Below are positions 35,321 through 46,738 of a DNA stretch of 64,000 bases, one piece after another. The position numbers were made by a program, and so were the translations under genes. The stretch's first letter is position 1. Each line of letters begins with the position of its first letter. This DNA comes from Oscillospiraceae bacterium (GTDB taxonomy: Bacteria; Bacillota; Clostridia; Oscillospirales; CAG-272). The stretch lies in assembly GCA_015063795.1 (NCBI GenBank), contig SVTL01000008.1:27469-91468 (forward strand), given 5' to 3'. The notes beneath the pieces are model-generated. The model was not told where the DNA came from. It did no database searches and saw only the letters and a list, made by a program, of their open reading frames with translations.

Positions 35321-37221
35321 TCCCTCTCCCCATACTTCTGCGAGAGATAGATCAACAGCACGGTGATATCCGCCGGGGAGATGCCGCTGATGCGGGAGGC
35401 CTGCCCGATGCTGGCAGGACGGAACTTCTGCAGCTTCTGCATCGCCTCGATGCGGATGCCCTTCACCTGCTCATAATCGATATCGGGCGGAAGCAGCTTG
35501 CTCTCCAGCTTCTTGAACTTCTCGGCCTCGTCCAGCTGCCGTTTGATGTAGCCGCCGTATTTGATGCGGATCTCTGCGCCCAGCTTCACCGCGCGCGGCA
35601 GGTCGGGACGGTTGGGATCAACGGGCGCAAGAGCGTCATAATCCAGCTCGGGGCGGCGCATCAGCTCGGAAAGCTTGATGCCGGTGCTCGTCCGTGTCGA
35701 ACCCTTTTCATCGAGCAGCGCCTGCAGGATGGGCGAGGGCGGGACGTTGGTCGTTTCGATGCGCTTCTGCTCGCGCTCGATGGCGGCCGCCTTTTCCAAA
35801 TAGGCAGCATAGCGCGTCTCGTCCACCAGCCCAACGTCGTGACCGATGCCGATCAGACGCTCGTCGGCGTTGTCCTGGCGGAGGAGCAGACGGTATTCCG
35901 AGCGGGAGGTCATCATGCGGTAGGGCTCGTTGGTTCCCTTGGTGACCAGATCGTCGATCAGCGTGCCGATGTAAGAGGAGCTGCGCGGCAGGACGACCGG
36001 CTCGCGTCCGAGGATGGTCAGCGAGGCGTTGATGCCCGCGATCAGCCCCTGCGCGGCGGCCTCCTCATAGCCGCTGGTGCCGTTGAACTGCCCCGCGCCG
36101 TAAAGCCCGCCGATCTCCTTGAACTCCAGCGTGGCAAACAGCTGCGTGGGATCGGCGCAGTCGTACTCGATGGCATAGGCCGTCCGCATGACCTGCGCGT
36201 GCTCAAAGCCCACCAGCGAATGGAGCATCTCGCTCTGCACCTCCTCGGGCATGGAGGAGCTGAAGCCCTGCAGATAGACCTCCTTGGTGCCAATGCCCAT
36301 GGGCTCGACGAAGAGCTGATGCCGCTCCTTGTCGGCAAAGCGGACCACCTTGTCCTCGATGCTGGGGCAGTACCGCGGGCCGACGCCCTTGATCTCGCCG
36401 CCGTACAAAGGGCTGCGGTGCAAATTTTGACGGATGATCTCATGGGTGCGCTCGTTGGTATACGCGATGTGGCAGGGGAGCTGACGTCCGCCGGCAAAGG
36501 CAAAGTCCTTCGTCCGCGACGAGAAGGGCAGGACCACATCGTCCCCCTCCTGCAGCTCCAGCTTATCGTAATCAATGCTGTCGGCGTGGATACGGGGGGG
36601 CGTACCGGTCTTGAAGCGCATGAGACGCACACCGTTTGCCTCCAGCGAAGCCGACAGCCCCGTGGCGGGGAGCATGCCGTCCGGTCCCGACGCATAGGCG
36701 TTTTCGCCGGTGATCACGCGGCCGTTGAGAAAGGTGCCGGCGCAGACGATCGCCGCCCTGCACGCCCACTCGGCGCCGTTTCGGGTGATGACTGCGCGGA
36801 GAGCCCGCTTTCCGCCCTCCTCTTCGGTGACGATCTCGCCGATCTCGGCCTGGATGAGCAGCAGATTTTGCTGGTTTTCCAGCGTTTTTTTCATGATCTC
36901 GCGGTAGAGGACGCGGTCGGCCTGGACTCGCTTGGAGTGGACCGCGGGCCCCTTGCTGCGGTTTAAAAGACGGCTCTGCAGCGTCACCTGATCGGCCGCA
37001 AAGCCCATCTCGCCGCCCAGCGCATCGATCTCATACACCAGATGCCCCTTGCCTGTTCCGCCGATGGAGGGATTGCAGGGCATATTGCCCACCGCATCCA
37101 GATTGATGGTGAACAGGGCGGTGGAGAGCCCCAGACGGGCGCAGGCCAGCGCGGCCTCGATGCCTGCATGTCCCGCGCCGATGACGGCAACGTCGATCTT
37201 TCCTGCCTTGAATGTCTGCAT
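35317..37221 (-). CDS. mnmG: tRNA uridine-5-carboxymethylaminomethyl modification enzyme MnmG
   Basis: VAVIGAGHAGIEAALACARLG, NPSIGGTGKGHLVYEIDALGGEMG, KTGTPPRI. Confidence 0.97.
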   Translation of the reverse strand: MQTFKAGKIDVAVIGAGHAGIEAALACARLGLSTALFTINLDAVGNMPCNPSIGGTGKGHLVYEIDALGGEMGFAADQVTLQSRLLNRSKGPAVHSKRVQADRVLYREIMKKTLENQQNLLLIQAEIGEIVTEEEGGKRALRAVITRNGAEWACRAAIVCAGTFLNGRVITGENAYASGPDGMLPATGLSASLEANGVRLMRFKTGTPPRIHADSIDYDKLELQEGDDVVLPFSSRTKDFAFAGGRQLPCHIAYTNERTHEIIRQNLHRSPLYGGEIKGVGPRYCPSIEDKVVRFADKERHQLFVEPMGIGTKEVYLQGFSSSMPEEVQSEMLHSLVGFEHAQVMRTAYAIEYDCADPTQLFATLEFKEIGGLYGAGQFNGTSGYEEAAAQGLIAGINASLTILGREPVVLPRSSSYIGTLIDDLVTKGTNEPYRMMTSRSEYRLLLRQDNADERLIGIGHDVGLVDETRYAAYLEKAAAIEREQKRIETTNVPPSPILQALLDEKGSTRTSTGIKLSELMRRPELDYDALAPVDPNRPDLPRAVKLGAEIRIKYGGYIKRQLDEAEKFKKLESKLLPPDIDYEQVKGIRIEAMQKLQKFRPASIGQASRISGISPADITVLLIYLSQKYGERE

Positions 37222-37264
37222 GGTTGTTTGTTCCTTTGTGTTAGAATATCGGAGCCTGACAAAA

Positions 37265-37500
37265 CGCTTTCGCTTTGTTTTATTGAAAGTTTTTGCGGGA
37301 TTTTTAAGGGTGCTTTTTTTCAAAAAGCGCCCTTAAACGGGGTTCGGGGCGGCGCCCTGACATCTCTTACATCTCAGCGGCGCTTGCGCCGCAAAAAAAG
37401 GGGAAAGAATATCAGGGGTAAATTCACCAAGCGCCATGCTTCGCATGCGCTGAACTCCCGACAAAGAAAGTTTTTTTCAAAAAGTTTCCCGACAACATCA
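37265..37500. repeat. Family-B repeat
   Basis: TTAAGGGTGCTTTTTTTCAAAAAGCGCCCTTAA with GGGGCGGCGCCCTGACATCTCTTAC tail. Confidence 0.7.
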
Positions 37501-38961
37501 ATTCTGTTTTGCCTTGTTGAGGATCTGCCAGCCGTGGTCGCGTTCGAAGGTCAGCACCACGCCGCTCGAGCAGGAGGACACATGGTCATACACAAAGGAC
37601 AAAATCACATTGCCCTCCTTATCGATCATGCCCTTCTTGCCGTCTGCAAAGCCGATGACCGCCAGCCCCTCGGAAAAGGGCTGCGCATAGGTATAGATCG
37701 GCTGGGCGATCCAATAGCCGGTTCGGTCGAGGAAGCCGTACAGCCCATCCTTTTCCAGCAGAGCCACGCCGTCGGAATAGCCCACCAGCGTGTATCCGCC
37801 GGGCAGAGGGAACTCCTCGCCGTTTTCATAGAGCAGAAGATCCATGTCGTCGGCGGTCTTGGTACGGTGATAGTAGTCGATCAGATGCCGTCTGACGCGC
37901 ACCAGCCCCTCGTCGAAATAGAACATTCCCAGCGACTCGATGCCGTTGGTGTCGGGGGCATAGTAGCCGTCGAAAACCTCGCGGCGCTGGTTGTAATACA
38001 GCCAGCCGAACGCATCGATGACCACGCGCCCGCTGCGGTCGATGAACTTCTGCACGCCCTCGTCGATGACCGCCGCATAGGCATTGCTTCCGAATTCATA
38101 CGCCATTTCAAACTGCGGCTCGATGACCACGCTCTCGTCGGCCGAGCGGTAGCCGTACAGCCCGCTCTCCTCGTCGAAGAAGACGAAGATCTTGCCGTCG
38201 CTGAGCCCGTAATCGATCGGATAGTCGAAGCGGAGGGCGGTCTGACGCACCTCGCTCTCCTCCACCGCCAGCAGCATACCCGTCCCCGAGGCCAGCTTAT
38301 AATAGCCGCCCTTGTACACAAACAGCGGATCGCCGCCGACGGTGCGCTGATAGGCGGGCTGCAGCTGCTCGCGGTCGATCTTGGCGATCAGCATCTCCCC
38401 GTCACCCGACAGCAGCGAGGTCTTTCCGCCGTCGTCGGCAAAGATATGCCCCATATACAGCGACAGCGCGGGGCGGTCGGTCTCGTACACCTTCAGCACC
38501 GTCTCATAGCCGCCGTCGGGCGATTCAACGCGCATGGGCTCCTTGACGGTCATCTTTCCGTAAGAGAAGACGGTCGGCAGTGCGTCCGCAGGCGTCACCC
38601 GCAGCAGACGGTGCTTTTGCAGATCGAAATCGCCGCTGTCAACCGACCAGCCTGCCGCAAAGAAACGCTCGGCGGCCGGGATCTTCCCGTTTTTGCTTTC
38701 ATAATCGCCCTTTTGCTCGGACAGAGCGCCGCTCTGCTCAAACACATCGCGGATGTTCTCCTCGGGCGTCAGCGGCTCGGTGGGCAGGACCTCGCTTTCA
38801 CGCTCCTGCTCCGCCGTCCCCTCGCCCACCATGGCGCCGGGCGGACGCTTGATGAAGGAGAAGTCATAATACCCCTGCTGATAGAGCACCAGCAGCAGCG
38901 ACGAAATCACCAGCAGCAGGACCGCCGCCATGCGCCCCCCGATGCGAATGGCCTTTTTCAT
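37498..38961 (-). CDS. WG-repeat protein with N-terminal TM segment
   Basis: [60 protein letters not shown]. Confidence 0.85.
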   Translation of the reverse strand: MKKAIRIGGRMAAVLLLVISSLLLVLYQQGYYDFSFIKRPPGAMVGEGTAEQERESEVLPTEPLTPEENIRDVFEQSGALSEQKGDYESKNGKIPAAERFFAAGWSVDSGDFDLQKHRLLRVTPADALPTVFSYGKMTVKEPMRVESPDGGYETVLKVYETDRPALSLYMGHIFADDGGKTSLLSGDGEMLIAKIDREQLQPAYQRTVGGDPLFVYKGGYYKLASGTGMLLAVEESEVRQTALRFDYPIDYGLSDGKIFVFFDEESGLYGYRSADESVVIEPQFEMAYEFGSNAYAAVIDEGVQKFIDRSGRVVIDAFGWLYYNQRREVFDGYYAPDTNGIESLGMFYFDEGLVRVRRHLIDYYHRTKTADDMDLLLYENGEEFPLPGGYTLVGYSDGVALLEKDGLYGFLDRTGYWIAQPIYTYAQPFSEGLAVIGFADGKKGMIDKEGNVILSFVYDHVSSCSSGVVLTFERDHGWQILNKAKQN

Positions 38962-41807
38962 AAGCGCTTCTCCTTTTCAAACAGCTTGTTCAGATATTGC
39001 CCCGTGTAGGAGCTCTCGCACGCGGCCACCTCTTCCGGCGTACCGCAGGCCACCACATAGCCGCCCCTGTCGCCCCCCTCGGGACCGAGATCGATGATGT
39101 GGTCGGCGCACTTGATCACGTCTAAATTATGCTCGATGACGATGACGGTGTTCCCGCTCTCCACCAGACGGCGGAGCATCTCGATCAGCCGCTTCACGTC
39201 ATGGGTATGCAGTCCGGTGGTGGGCTCATCGAGGATATAGACCGTCCGCCCCGTGGGACGCTTGCAGAGCTCGCTTGCCAGCTTCACGCGCTGAGCCTCA
39301 CCGCCCGACAGCGTGGTGGACGACTGCCCCAGCTTCACATAGCCCAGCCCCACATCGTACAGCGCCTGCATCTTGCGCTTGATGGAGGGAATGGCCGAGA
39401 AGAAGGACAGCGCCTCCTCGATGGTCATGTCCAGCACCTCGTAAATGCTCTTGCCCTTATACTTCACCTCCAGCGTGTCGCGGTTGTACCGCTTGCCGCC
39501 GCAGACATCGCAGGTGATGTACACGTCGGGCAGGAAGTGCATCTCGATCTTTTTCACGCCGTCGCCCTCGCAGGCCTCACAGCGTCCGCCCTTCACGTTG
39601 AAGGAGAACCGCCCCGACTGATAGCCGCGGATCTTGGCGTCGGGCGTTTTGGCGAACAGCTCGCGGATCTCACCGAACACCCCCGTGTAGGTGGCGGGGT
39701 TGGAGCGGGGCGTCCGCCCGATGGGGCTCTGGTCGATGCCGATGACCTTGTCCAGCTTGTCGATGCCGTCGATGCGATCGTGCTTGCCGGGGTAGGTGAA
39801 GGCGCGGTTGAGCGTTTTGGCCAGAACGGGATAGAGAATGCCGTTGATCAGCGAGCTCTTGCCCGAGCCGGACACACCGGTCACGCAGGTCAGCGTCCCC
39901 AGCGGAAAGGAGACGTCGATCCCCTTCAGATTGTGCTCGCGCGCACCGCGAACGGTCAGCCGCTCGCCGTTTCCGACACGTCTTTCCTTGGGCGTTTCGA
40001 TCCGCCGCCGTCCCGACAGATAATCGCCGGTGATGGAATTTTCATTGGCGGCCACCTCCTCGGGCGTGCCGCACGCAACCACGTATCCGCCGTGAACGCC
40101 CGCACCCGGACCGATGTCCACGATGTAGTCGCACTCTTGCATGGTCTCCTCGTCGTGCTCGACCACGATCAGGCTGTTGCCCAGATCGCGCAGCTTCTTC
40201 AGCGTGCCGATCAGCTTGCTGTTGTCGCGCTGATGCAGACCGATGCTGGGCTCATCGAGGATATACATCACGCCGGTCAGCGACGAGCCGATCTGCGTGG
40301 CCAGACGGATGCGCTGCGCCTCACCGCCCGATAAAGAGCCTGCCCCCCGCGCCAGCGTCAGATACTCCAGCCCCACGCTCTCAAGAAAGCGGAGACGGGC
40401 GCGGATCTCCTTGACAATTTCCTTCGCAATCTGCGCCTCGTTGGGCGTCAGCGACAGCGATTCGATGAATTCCCGCGCCTTGGTGACGGTCAGGCAGGTG
40501 TAATCGTATATATTCAGTCCGCCGACGGTCACCGTCAGCAGCTCTTTTTTCAGTCTCTTCCCCTCGCACACCGGGCAGGGGACGTTTTCGGTAAACTCCT
40601 CGTAGTACTCCTCCGAGCCGCTCTGGGCCATGCGCTTTTTCACGATGGGGATGATGCCCTCGTACACAGCCGCCTGTCGGTGGGGCACGCCGCCGAAATA
40701 GCGCACCACGTCATACCGCGCTCCGCCCGTGCCGTTGAACAGCGCCTCCAGCGCCTTGTCGCTGAACTGCTCGAGGGGGGTGTCCAGATCGAAGCCGTAC
40801 ACTCTGCCCACCGCCTCGTACAGCGGTCCCATCCAGCTGAATTCGTCAATGGACTTGAAGCCGTTGCAAACGATGGCGCCCTCGCGCAGAGACTTGCTCT
40901 TGTCGGGGATCATGCGCTCGCGGGAGATGCTCTGGATCACACCAAGACCGCTGCAGTGCTCGCAGGCACCGAAGGGGTTGTTGAACGAAAAGAGGTTGGG
41001 CGACAGCTCGCCGATGCTGAAATCGTGCTCCTCGCAGGCGTAGTTCTGGGAAAAGGAGAGCTCGGTCGGCTCACCCTCACCCTCGCGGGGCATAGTGACC
41101 ACCAGCAGATTGCCCTCGCCCTTTTTCAGCGCGGTCTCCACCGAATCGGCCAGCCGCGAACGGATGTCCTCCCGCATGACCAGACGGTCAACAACGATCT
41201 CAACGGTGTGCTTTTTGTTTTTGTCCAACTCAATGCTCTCGTCGAGCTCATACAGACTGCCGTCGACGCGCACGCGCACAAAGCCGCTCTTTTTCGCGTC
41301 CTCGAACACCTTCTCGTGCCGTCCCTTTTTCCCTCTCACCACAGGGGCCAGCAGCAGAAACCGCGTCCCCTCGGAAAGCGTGCAGATCTTGTCGATGATC
41401 TGGTCGGTGGGCTGCATTTTGATCTCCTTGCCGCAGACCGGACAGTGGGGAATGCCCACGCGGGCGTACAGCAGGCGGAGATAGTCATAGATCTCGGTGA
41501 CCGTTCCCACCGTGGAGCGCGGGTTGCGCGAGGTGGTTTTCTGGTCGATGGAGATGGCGGGGGAAAGCCCCTCGATGGCATCCACATCGGGCTTGTCCAG
41601 CTGACCGAGGAACTGTCTGGCATAGGAGGACAGCGACTCCACAAAGCGGCGGTGCCCCTCGGCATACAGCGTATCGAAGGCCAGCGAACTCTTGCCCGAG
41701 CCCGAAAGCCCGGTCAGCACCACCATCTTGTTGCGCGGGATGGACAGGTCCACATTTTTGAGATTGTTCGCCCGCGCGCCCTTGATCACGATCTTTTTCT
41801 CGGTCAT
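38958..41807 (-). CDS. uvrA: Excinuclease ABC subunit A
   Basis: Two ATPase modules, [58 protein letters not shown]. Confidence 0.98.
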   Translation of the reverse strand: MTEKKIVIKGARANNLKNVDLSIPRNKMVVLTGLSGSGKSSLAFDTLYAEGHRRFVESLSSYARQFLGQLDKPDVDAIEGLSPAISIDQKTTSRNPRSTVGTVTEIYDYLRLLYARVGIPHCPVCGKEIKMQPTDQIIDKICTLSEGTRFLLLAPVVRGKKGRHEKVFEDAKKSGFVRVRVDGSLYELDESIELDKNKKHTVEIVVDRLVMREDIRSRLADSVETALKKGEGNLLVVTMPREGEGEPTELSFSQNYACEEHDFSIGELSPNLFSFNNPFGACEHCSGLGVIQSISRERMIPDKSKSLREGAIVCNGFKSIDEFSWMGPLYEAVGRVYGFDLDTPLEQFSDKALEALFNGTGGARYDVVRYFGGVPHRQAAVYEGIIPIVKKRMAQSGSEEYYEEFTENVPCPVCEGKRLKKELLTVTVGGLNIYDYTCLTVTKAREFIESLSLTPNEAQIAKEIVKEIRARLRFLESVGLEYLTLARGAGSLSGGEAQRIRLATQIGSSLTGVMYILDEPSIGLHQRDNSKLIGTLKKLRDLGNSLIVVEHDEETMQECDYIVDIGPGAGVHGGYVVACGTPEEVAANENSITGDYLSGRRRIETPKERRVGNGERLTVRGAREHNLKGIDVSFPLGTLTCVTGVSGSGKSSLINGILYPVLAKTLNRAFTYPGKHDRIDGIDKLDKVIGIDQSPIGRTPRSNPATYTGVFGEIRELFAKTPDAKIRGYQSGRFSFNVKGGRCEACEGDGVKKIEMHFLPDVYITCDVCGGKRYNRDTLEVKYKGKSIYEVLDMTIEEALSFFSAIPSIKRKMQALYDVGLGYVKLGQSSTTLSGGEAQRVKLASELCKRPTGRTVYILDEPTTGLHTHDVKRLIEMLRRLVESGNTVIVIEHNLDVIKCADHIIDLGPEGGDRGGYVVACGTPEEVAACESSYTGQYLNKLFEKEKRL

Positions 41808-43792
41808 CCCTTCTTTTTCCCTTTCTCTCCCTTGAGCTTGGCAATTTTATCGCGTAAGAAAGCGGCCTCCTCAAAGCGGAGCTCCTTGGCGGCGGCCAGC
41901 ATCTCGGCGGTCAGCGCTTCGATGGTCTTTTCCTTTTCGGCGGCGGTCAGCTTCACAGGCGTCTGCTTCTTCCGTCCGCCCGATTCGGCCGAGCCCTGAC
42001 CGATGGAGATCACATCGGCCACCTTCTTCTTCACACTCTGCGGCACAATGCCGTTTTTCTTATTGTACTCATCCTGAATGCCGCGGCGGCGGTTGGTCTC
42101 GTCGATGGCCACGCGCATGGAGGGCGTGATGCGGTCGCCGTAGAGAATGACCTTGCCGTTCACGTGACGGGCGGCTCGGCCGATGGTCTGGATCAGCGAC
42201 ATCTCCGAGCGGAGGAAGCCCTCCTTGTCCGCGTCCAGTATCGCCACCAACGACACCTCGGGCAGGTCAAGACCCTCGCGGAGCAGGTTGATGCCCACCA
42301 GCACGTCGAACAGGCCCGCACGCAGGTCACGGATGATGGCCATGCGCTCCATGGTGTCCACGTTGTGGTGGATGTATTTGACCTTGATCGCCTGCATCTC
42401 CAGATATTCGGACAGATCCTCGGCCATTTTTTTGGTCAGCGTGGTCACCAGCACGCGCTCGCCACGCTCCACACGGATGCGGATCTCGCCGATCAGATCG
42501 TCCACCTGCCCGTCGGTCTCGCGCACCTCGATCTCGGGGTCTAAAAGCCCGGTGGGACGGATGATCTGCTCCACGGTCTGCGCGCTCCGCTCCTTTTCGT
42601 AGGCGGCGGGGGTGGCGCTGACATAGATGGCCTGATGGATGCGCTGCTCGAATTCGTCGAAGAACAAGGGACGGTTGTCGAGAGCCGAGGGCAGACGGAA
42701 GCCGTAATTGACCAGATTGGTCTTGCGGGCTTTGTCGCCGCCGCTCATGCCCCGCACCTGCGGAAGCGTCACGTGGGATTCGTCCACAAACAGCAGAAAA
42801 TCGCTGGGGAAGTAGTCGAGAAGCGTGTAGGGCGTCGCCCCCGCAGGACGGCCGGCCAGCACGCGGGAATAGTTTTCCACGCCGTGGCAGAAGCCCGCCT
42901 CGCGGAGCATCTCGATGTCGTATAACGTCCGCTCCTCGATGCGCTGCGCCTCGATCAGCTTGCCCTCGCTTTCAAAAAAGCGGACGCGCTCACGCATCTC
43001 CTCCTCGATGTCAGCAAGGGCCGCCTCCCGCTTTTCGGGGGAGATGGCGTAGTGGGTGGCGGGGAAGACGGTGGCGTTTTTGAGAACCTGCGTTACTTGA
43101 CAGGTCACAGGGTTGATCTCGCTGACGCGCTCGATCTCGTCGCCGAAAAATTCAACACGCAAGGCCGCCTCGCGTGAGGACGCGGGAAAGATCTCCACAA
43201 CATCGCCCTTCACGCGGTAACGGTCGCGCTTGAAGTCGATGTCGTTGCGCTCATAGCTCATGGCGTTGAGACGCATCAGCATCCGCTGGCGGTCCATGGC
43301 CATGCCGGGGCGGACGCTCATGTGCATGTTCTGGTATTCCACCGGATCGCCCAAGCTGTAAATGCAGGAGACGCTGGCGACGATGATCACGTCCCGCCGC
43401 TCAAAGAGCGAGGAGGTGGCGCTGTGACGCAGCTGGTCGATCTCGTCGTTGATCAGCGCGTCCTTTTCAATGTACAGATCCTTGCCCGGGATGTAGGCCT
43501 CGGGCTTGTAGTAGTCGTAGTAGGAGACGAAGTACTCCACGGCGTTGTGGGGAAAAAACTCACGGAACTCCGTGCAGAGCTGGGCGGCCAGCGTTTTGTT
43601 GTGGGCGAGCACCAGCGTCGGACGGTTCACGTTGGCGATGATGTTGGCCATGGTGAAGGTCTTGCCGCTGCCGGTCACGCCGAGAAGAAGCTGTTCCTTC
43701 AGCCCGGCCTCCACGCCGGCGGACAGCCTTTCGATGGCTTGGGGCTGATCGCCCGTGGGCTTGAAGCTTGACACCAGCTGAAACCGATCCAT
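41804..43792 (-). CDS. uvrB: Excinuclease ABC subunit B
   Basis: [58 protein letters not shown]. Confidence 0.98.
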   Translation of the reverse strand: MDRFQLVSSFKPTGDQPQAIERLSAGVEAGLKEQLLLGVTGSGKTFTMANIIANVNRPTLVLAHNKTLAAQLCTEFREFFPHNAVEYFVSYYDYYKPEAYIPGKDLYIEKDALINDEIDQLRHSATSSLFERRDVIIVASVSCIYSLGDPVEYQNMHMSVRPGMAMDRQRMLMRLNAMSYERNDIDFKRDRYRVKGDVVEIFPASSREAALRVEFFGDEIERVSEINPVTCQVTQVLKNATVFPATHYAISPEKREAALADIEEEMRERVRFFESEGKLIEAQRIEERTLYDIEMLREAGFCHGVENYSRVLAGRPAGATPYTLLDYFPSDFLLFVDESHVTLPQVRGMSGGDKARKTNLVNYGFRLPSALDNRPLFFDEFEQRIHQAIYVSATPAAYEKERSAQTVEQIIRPTGLLDPEIEVRETDGQVDDLIGEIRIRVERGERVLVTTLTKKMAEDLSEYLEMQAIKVKYIHHNVDTMERMAIIRDLRAGLFDVLVGINLLREGLDLPEVSLVAILDADKEGFLRSEMSLIQTIGRAARHVNGKVILYGDRITPSMRVAIDETNRRRGIQDEYNKKNGIVPQSVKKKVADVISIGQGSAESGGRKKQTPVKLTAAEKEKTIEALTAEMLAAAKELRFEEAAFLRDKIAKLKGEKGKKKG

Positions 43793-43809
43793 GTGTTTTT
43801 CCTCCTTTC

Positions 43810-43992
43810 ACACCGCGAAGCGGTATATCATGACGCGAAGCGTCAATTCATGAACAAAGTTCAATTCATGCGCCTGTGGCGCAATTCATGACGCAAATGC
43901 GTCAATTCATGAAATCGAAGATTTCAATTCATGCGCCGCAGGTGCAATTCACGACGCGAAGCGTCAATTCATGAACGAAGTTCAATTCATGC
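43810..43992. repeat. Hairpin array, AATTCATG linker
   Basis: CCGC-GAA-GCGG, TGACGC-GAA-GCGTCA, GAAC-AAA-GTTC, GCGCC-TGT-GGCGC, GAAATC-GAA-GATTTC, TGACGC-GAA-GCGTCA, GAAC-GAA-GTTC with AATTCATG. Confidence 0.92.
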
Positions 43993-44686
43993 GCCCGTTC
44001 TGTTCCAGATACCGCTTCAGCGGCAGACAGCCGTTTTCGGTGAACAGATAATGCTCGCACAGAGACAGGTCCAGCTCGCGGAGCAGAACCGACAGCCGCC
44101 GCGTCAGGCGCAGATCCTCCTCCGACGGGCAAAGATCGCCGGCAGGGTGGTTGTGCGCGAGAAACAGATACACCGCCCGCGACTGCATCGCCCGTTCGGT
44201 CAGCGCGCGCACATTCACCGCCGAAGAGACCGGCGTCCCCTTGCCGAGGCAAAGGCAGTCGATCAACCTGCGCTTTCCGTCCAGCAGCAGAACATACGTC
44301 AGCTCATCACAGGCACCCGTGAAGCGGGAGGAGAGAAACGCACGGACCGTCTCCTCGTCGTTCAGCGACACTCCGTCCGCCCTTTCCGCCGCCAGACGTG
44401 CCGCGATCGCAGGAATGAGACGGATCAGCACAGCGGTGTGCTCACCGATGCCCTTCACATCCATCAGCGCGGAAGCATCCGCCTCCAACAGCGACTCAAG
44501 AGTGGGAAAGCGCTCGCAAAGACGGTGAGCCAGCTCGTTGGTGTCCCTTCTCGGAATGGCATAAAACAAAAGCAGCTCAACCAGATTGTGATAAGCAAAG
44601 GAGTCCGCGCCCTCCTGCAGGAAGCGGTCACGCAGGCGCTTACGGTGACCGCCGTGAAGCTCGCTTTTGCTTTTCTCCTCGCTCAC
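43982..44686 (-). CDS. radC: RadC-family JAB/MPN-domain protein
   Basis: ELLLFYAIPRRDTNELAHRL ... FLAHNHPAGDLCPSEEDLRLTRRL. Confidence 0.94.
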   Translation of the reverse strand: MSEEKSKSELHGGHRKRLRDRFLQEGADSFAYHNLVELLLFYAIPRRDTNELAHRLCERFPTLESLLEADASALMDVKGIGEHTAVLIRLIPAIAARLAAERADGVSLNDEETVRAFLSSRFTGACDELTYVLLLDGKRRLIDCLCLGKGTPVSSAVNVRALTERAMQSRAVYLFLAHNHPAGDLCPSEEDLRLTRRLSVLLRELDLSLCEHYLFTENGCLPLKRYLEQNGRMN

Positions 44687-44698
44687 AAGCCTCTTCCT

Positions 44699-45238
44699 TT
44701 ACGCTTCAAAATACATCGCGCGGCTGCCTCCGATGAAGCGCGGTCTGGTGCGCGCCGCGATCACAAGCGCCTCGCCGATGCGGTCGTTTTCCAGTCTCAC
44801 AGGCACCGCCACACGCTTCAGATGCATACCGATCAGCGTGCGTCCGATGTCCAGCCCGGCATCGGCGGCGATGGTCTCCACCGCCATGGGCGAGGAAAAA
44901 GCCTTATAAGCGGCGGTGGCAAAGGAGCCGCCCGCCTTGGGCTGGGGAATCACATTCACCGCCTCGGCCATGGGCAGAGCCTCGCGCTCAACGATGATGG
45001 CGCGGTTGAGATGCTCGCAGCACTGCGCCGCCAGCCAGATCCCCTTGGCCTTGGCCGCCTCGTACACGCCGTCAAACAGTGCCTGCGCCACATCGGGGCT
45101 GGAGGCCGTGCCGATCTTTTCGCCGCAGACCTCGCTCGTCGAGCAGCCCACCACCAGGATCTGACCGCTCGTCAGTCCCGCCTTGTCTATGATCTCCTCC
45201 GCGGCCGCAAAAGCCGCCTTTCTGATCTCTTCAAACAT
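44699..45238 (-). CDS. UPF0340 / TIGR01440 family protein
   Basis: ILVVGCSTSEVCGEKIGTASSPDVAQALFDG. Confidence 0.88.
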   Translation of the reverse strand: MFEEIRKAAFAAAEEIIDKAGLTSGQILVVGCSTSEVCGEKIGTASSPDVAQALFDGVYEAAKAKGIWLAAQCCEHLNRAIIVEREALPMAEAVNVIPQPKAGGSFATAAYKAFSSPMAVETIAADAGLDIGRTLIGMHLKRVAVPVRLENDRIGEALVIAARTRPRFIGGSRAMYFEA

Positions 45239-45451
45239 GGTATCACCTCAAAACATTCGTATTGCCCTCTGCACCGTCATCTTCCGAGACGGCTCGGCAT
45301 TTTTTCTGTATCCTTATTATCATACCGCACTTGTGAGAAAATTGCAAGAGGAAAGATGAGAGAAAATTCTGCCTTTTTCTTGAATTTTTTCCGCATTTGC
45401 GGTACAATGAACAAAAGAACGCACAAGCGGGGAAAAAGGAGGGAAAGGATC

Positions 45452-46150
45452 ATGCCGTCCATCGGGACCTACAACGAAAAAACACTCCATGCCGAGCTGA
45501 AAAAGCAGCTCTGCCCCGACGAAGCCTGCCACGAGATCCGCATCGGACGCTTTGTGGCCGACCTTTTTGAAAACGGCCGCGTGACCGAGATCCAGACCCG
45601 CTCCTTTTTCCGCATGAAACACAAGCTCGCCGCCTTTCTGGCCGATGAGGAGCGCATCCCCAACGGCGTCCGCATCGTCTACCCCGCCGTCCGCAAAAAG
45701 CGCATTTTCTGGGTGTCGGACAGCGGCGAGGTGACCGGCGGCCGTCTGTCTCCGAAAAGCTGGGGCGAGCAGGACATCCTCCGCGAGCTCTATTCCCTCC
45801 GTCCTCTGCTGCTCCACCCCCGCCTGACCATCGAGATCGTGATGACCGATGTGGAGGAGTACCGCCGTCTCGACGGCTGGAGCGCCGACGGCAAAAAGGG
45901 CTCCAACCGCATCGACCGCATTCCGAAGGCCTTCGGCGAGACCATCCCGCTCTCGTCCCCGTCCGACTATCTGGCGCTGCTTCCGCCAAAGCTGCCCGAG
46001 CGCTTCACCCGCACCGAATACACAAGGGCCTCGCGCTTCACGCGAAAGTCTGCCGCCTATGCCTTCGCGGTGCTGACGGCTGTCGGCGCGCTTCTTCCCG
46101 ACGGCAAGGAGGGGCGCAAGGTCTATTACCGCCGCACCGCGAGCGAATGA
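45452..46150 (+). CDS. Conserved hypothetical protein (nuclease-like N-terminus, HTH-like C-terminus)
   Basis: MPSIGTYNEKTLHAELKKQLCPDEACHEIRIGRFVADLFENGRVTEIQTRSF; AAGGAGGGAAAGGATC upstream. Confidence 0.8.
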   Translation: MPSIGTYNEKTLHAELKKQLCPDEACHEIRIGRFVADLFENGRVTEIQTRSFFRMKHKLAAFLADEERIPNGVRIVYPAVRKKRIFWVSDSGEVTGGRLSPKSWGEQDILRELYSLRPLLLHPRLTIEIVMTDVEEYRRLDGWSADGKKGSNRIDRIPKAFGETIPLSSPSDYLALLPPKLPERFTRTEYTRASRFTRKSAAYAFAVLTAVGALLPDGKEGRKVYYRRTASE

Positions 46151-46157
46151 TGCCTCC

Positions 46158-46500
46158 GCACCCCTTCCCACATTCGGCGAAGCCGAATCTATCGCGCCGA
46201 ACGAAGTGAGGCATATCACGTCCGCGAAGCAGACCAGCCCGCATAGCGGGCTATTCATGCGCCGCAGGCGCAATTCATGAACGAGGTTCAATTCATGAAA
46301 TCATCGATTTCAATTCATGCCGCAAAGCGGCTATTCGCTTTCCTTTCACGGCGGAAGTAAACCCCCGCCCTACGGCTTCTCACGTCGGCGGAGCCGACAT
46401 ATCACGTTGGCGAAGCCAACATATCACACCGCGAAGCGGTATATCGCGTTCGGGCTCAGCCCGAACATATCGCAGCCCGCGAAGCGGGCTTTTCTATCCC
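46158..46500. repeat. Composite hairpin array with ATATCAC and AATTCATG linkers plus GGGCGG module
   Basis: ATTCGGCGAAGCCGAAT, AGCCCGC-ATA-GCGGGCT, GCGCC-GCA-GGCGC, GTCGGC-GGA-GCCGAC, GTTGGC-GAA-GCCAAC, CCGC-GAA-GCGG, TTCGGGCTCAGCCCGAA. Confidence 0.9.
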
Positions 46501-46669
46501 CTCACCCGACTGCGTCGGGAGCTCCCCTTTCAAAAAGGGGAGCCTTACGTTCGGCAAGCGGTTCTGTGCGCCTGCGGGGGAATTTCGCTTTTGCAAACAC
46601 GGCGATCAGCAAGCCCCCGCCCTACGGTTTCTCACGTCCGCGGAGCACAACATCCCCCAAGCACGCAAA

Positions 46670-46705
46670 AGAGCCGATACGGTCAAAACCGTATCGGCTC
46701 TCTGT
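46670..46705. terminator. Bidirectional terminator
   Basis: AGAGCCGATACGGT-CAAA-ACCGTATCGGCTCT. Confidence 0.8.
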
Positions 46706-46738
46706 TGTTTTTCGTTACAAGACCACTGTTTGATCCGC

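Noticed and set aside
43847-43985. LexA boxes upstream of uvrB (GAAC-AAA-GTTC, GAAC-GAA-GTTC)
   Set aside because: Spacing is 3 nt rather than 4 and they are members of the hairpin-array vocabulary.
45320-46291. 323-aa minus-strand ORF
   Set aside because: Antisense to the better supported 45452-46150 gene, which has a strong RBS and plausible protein sequence.
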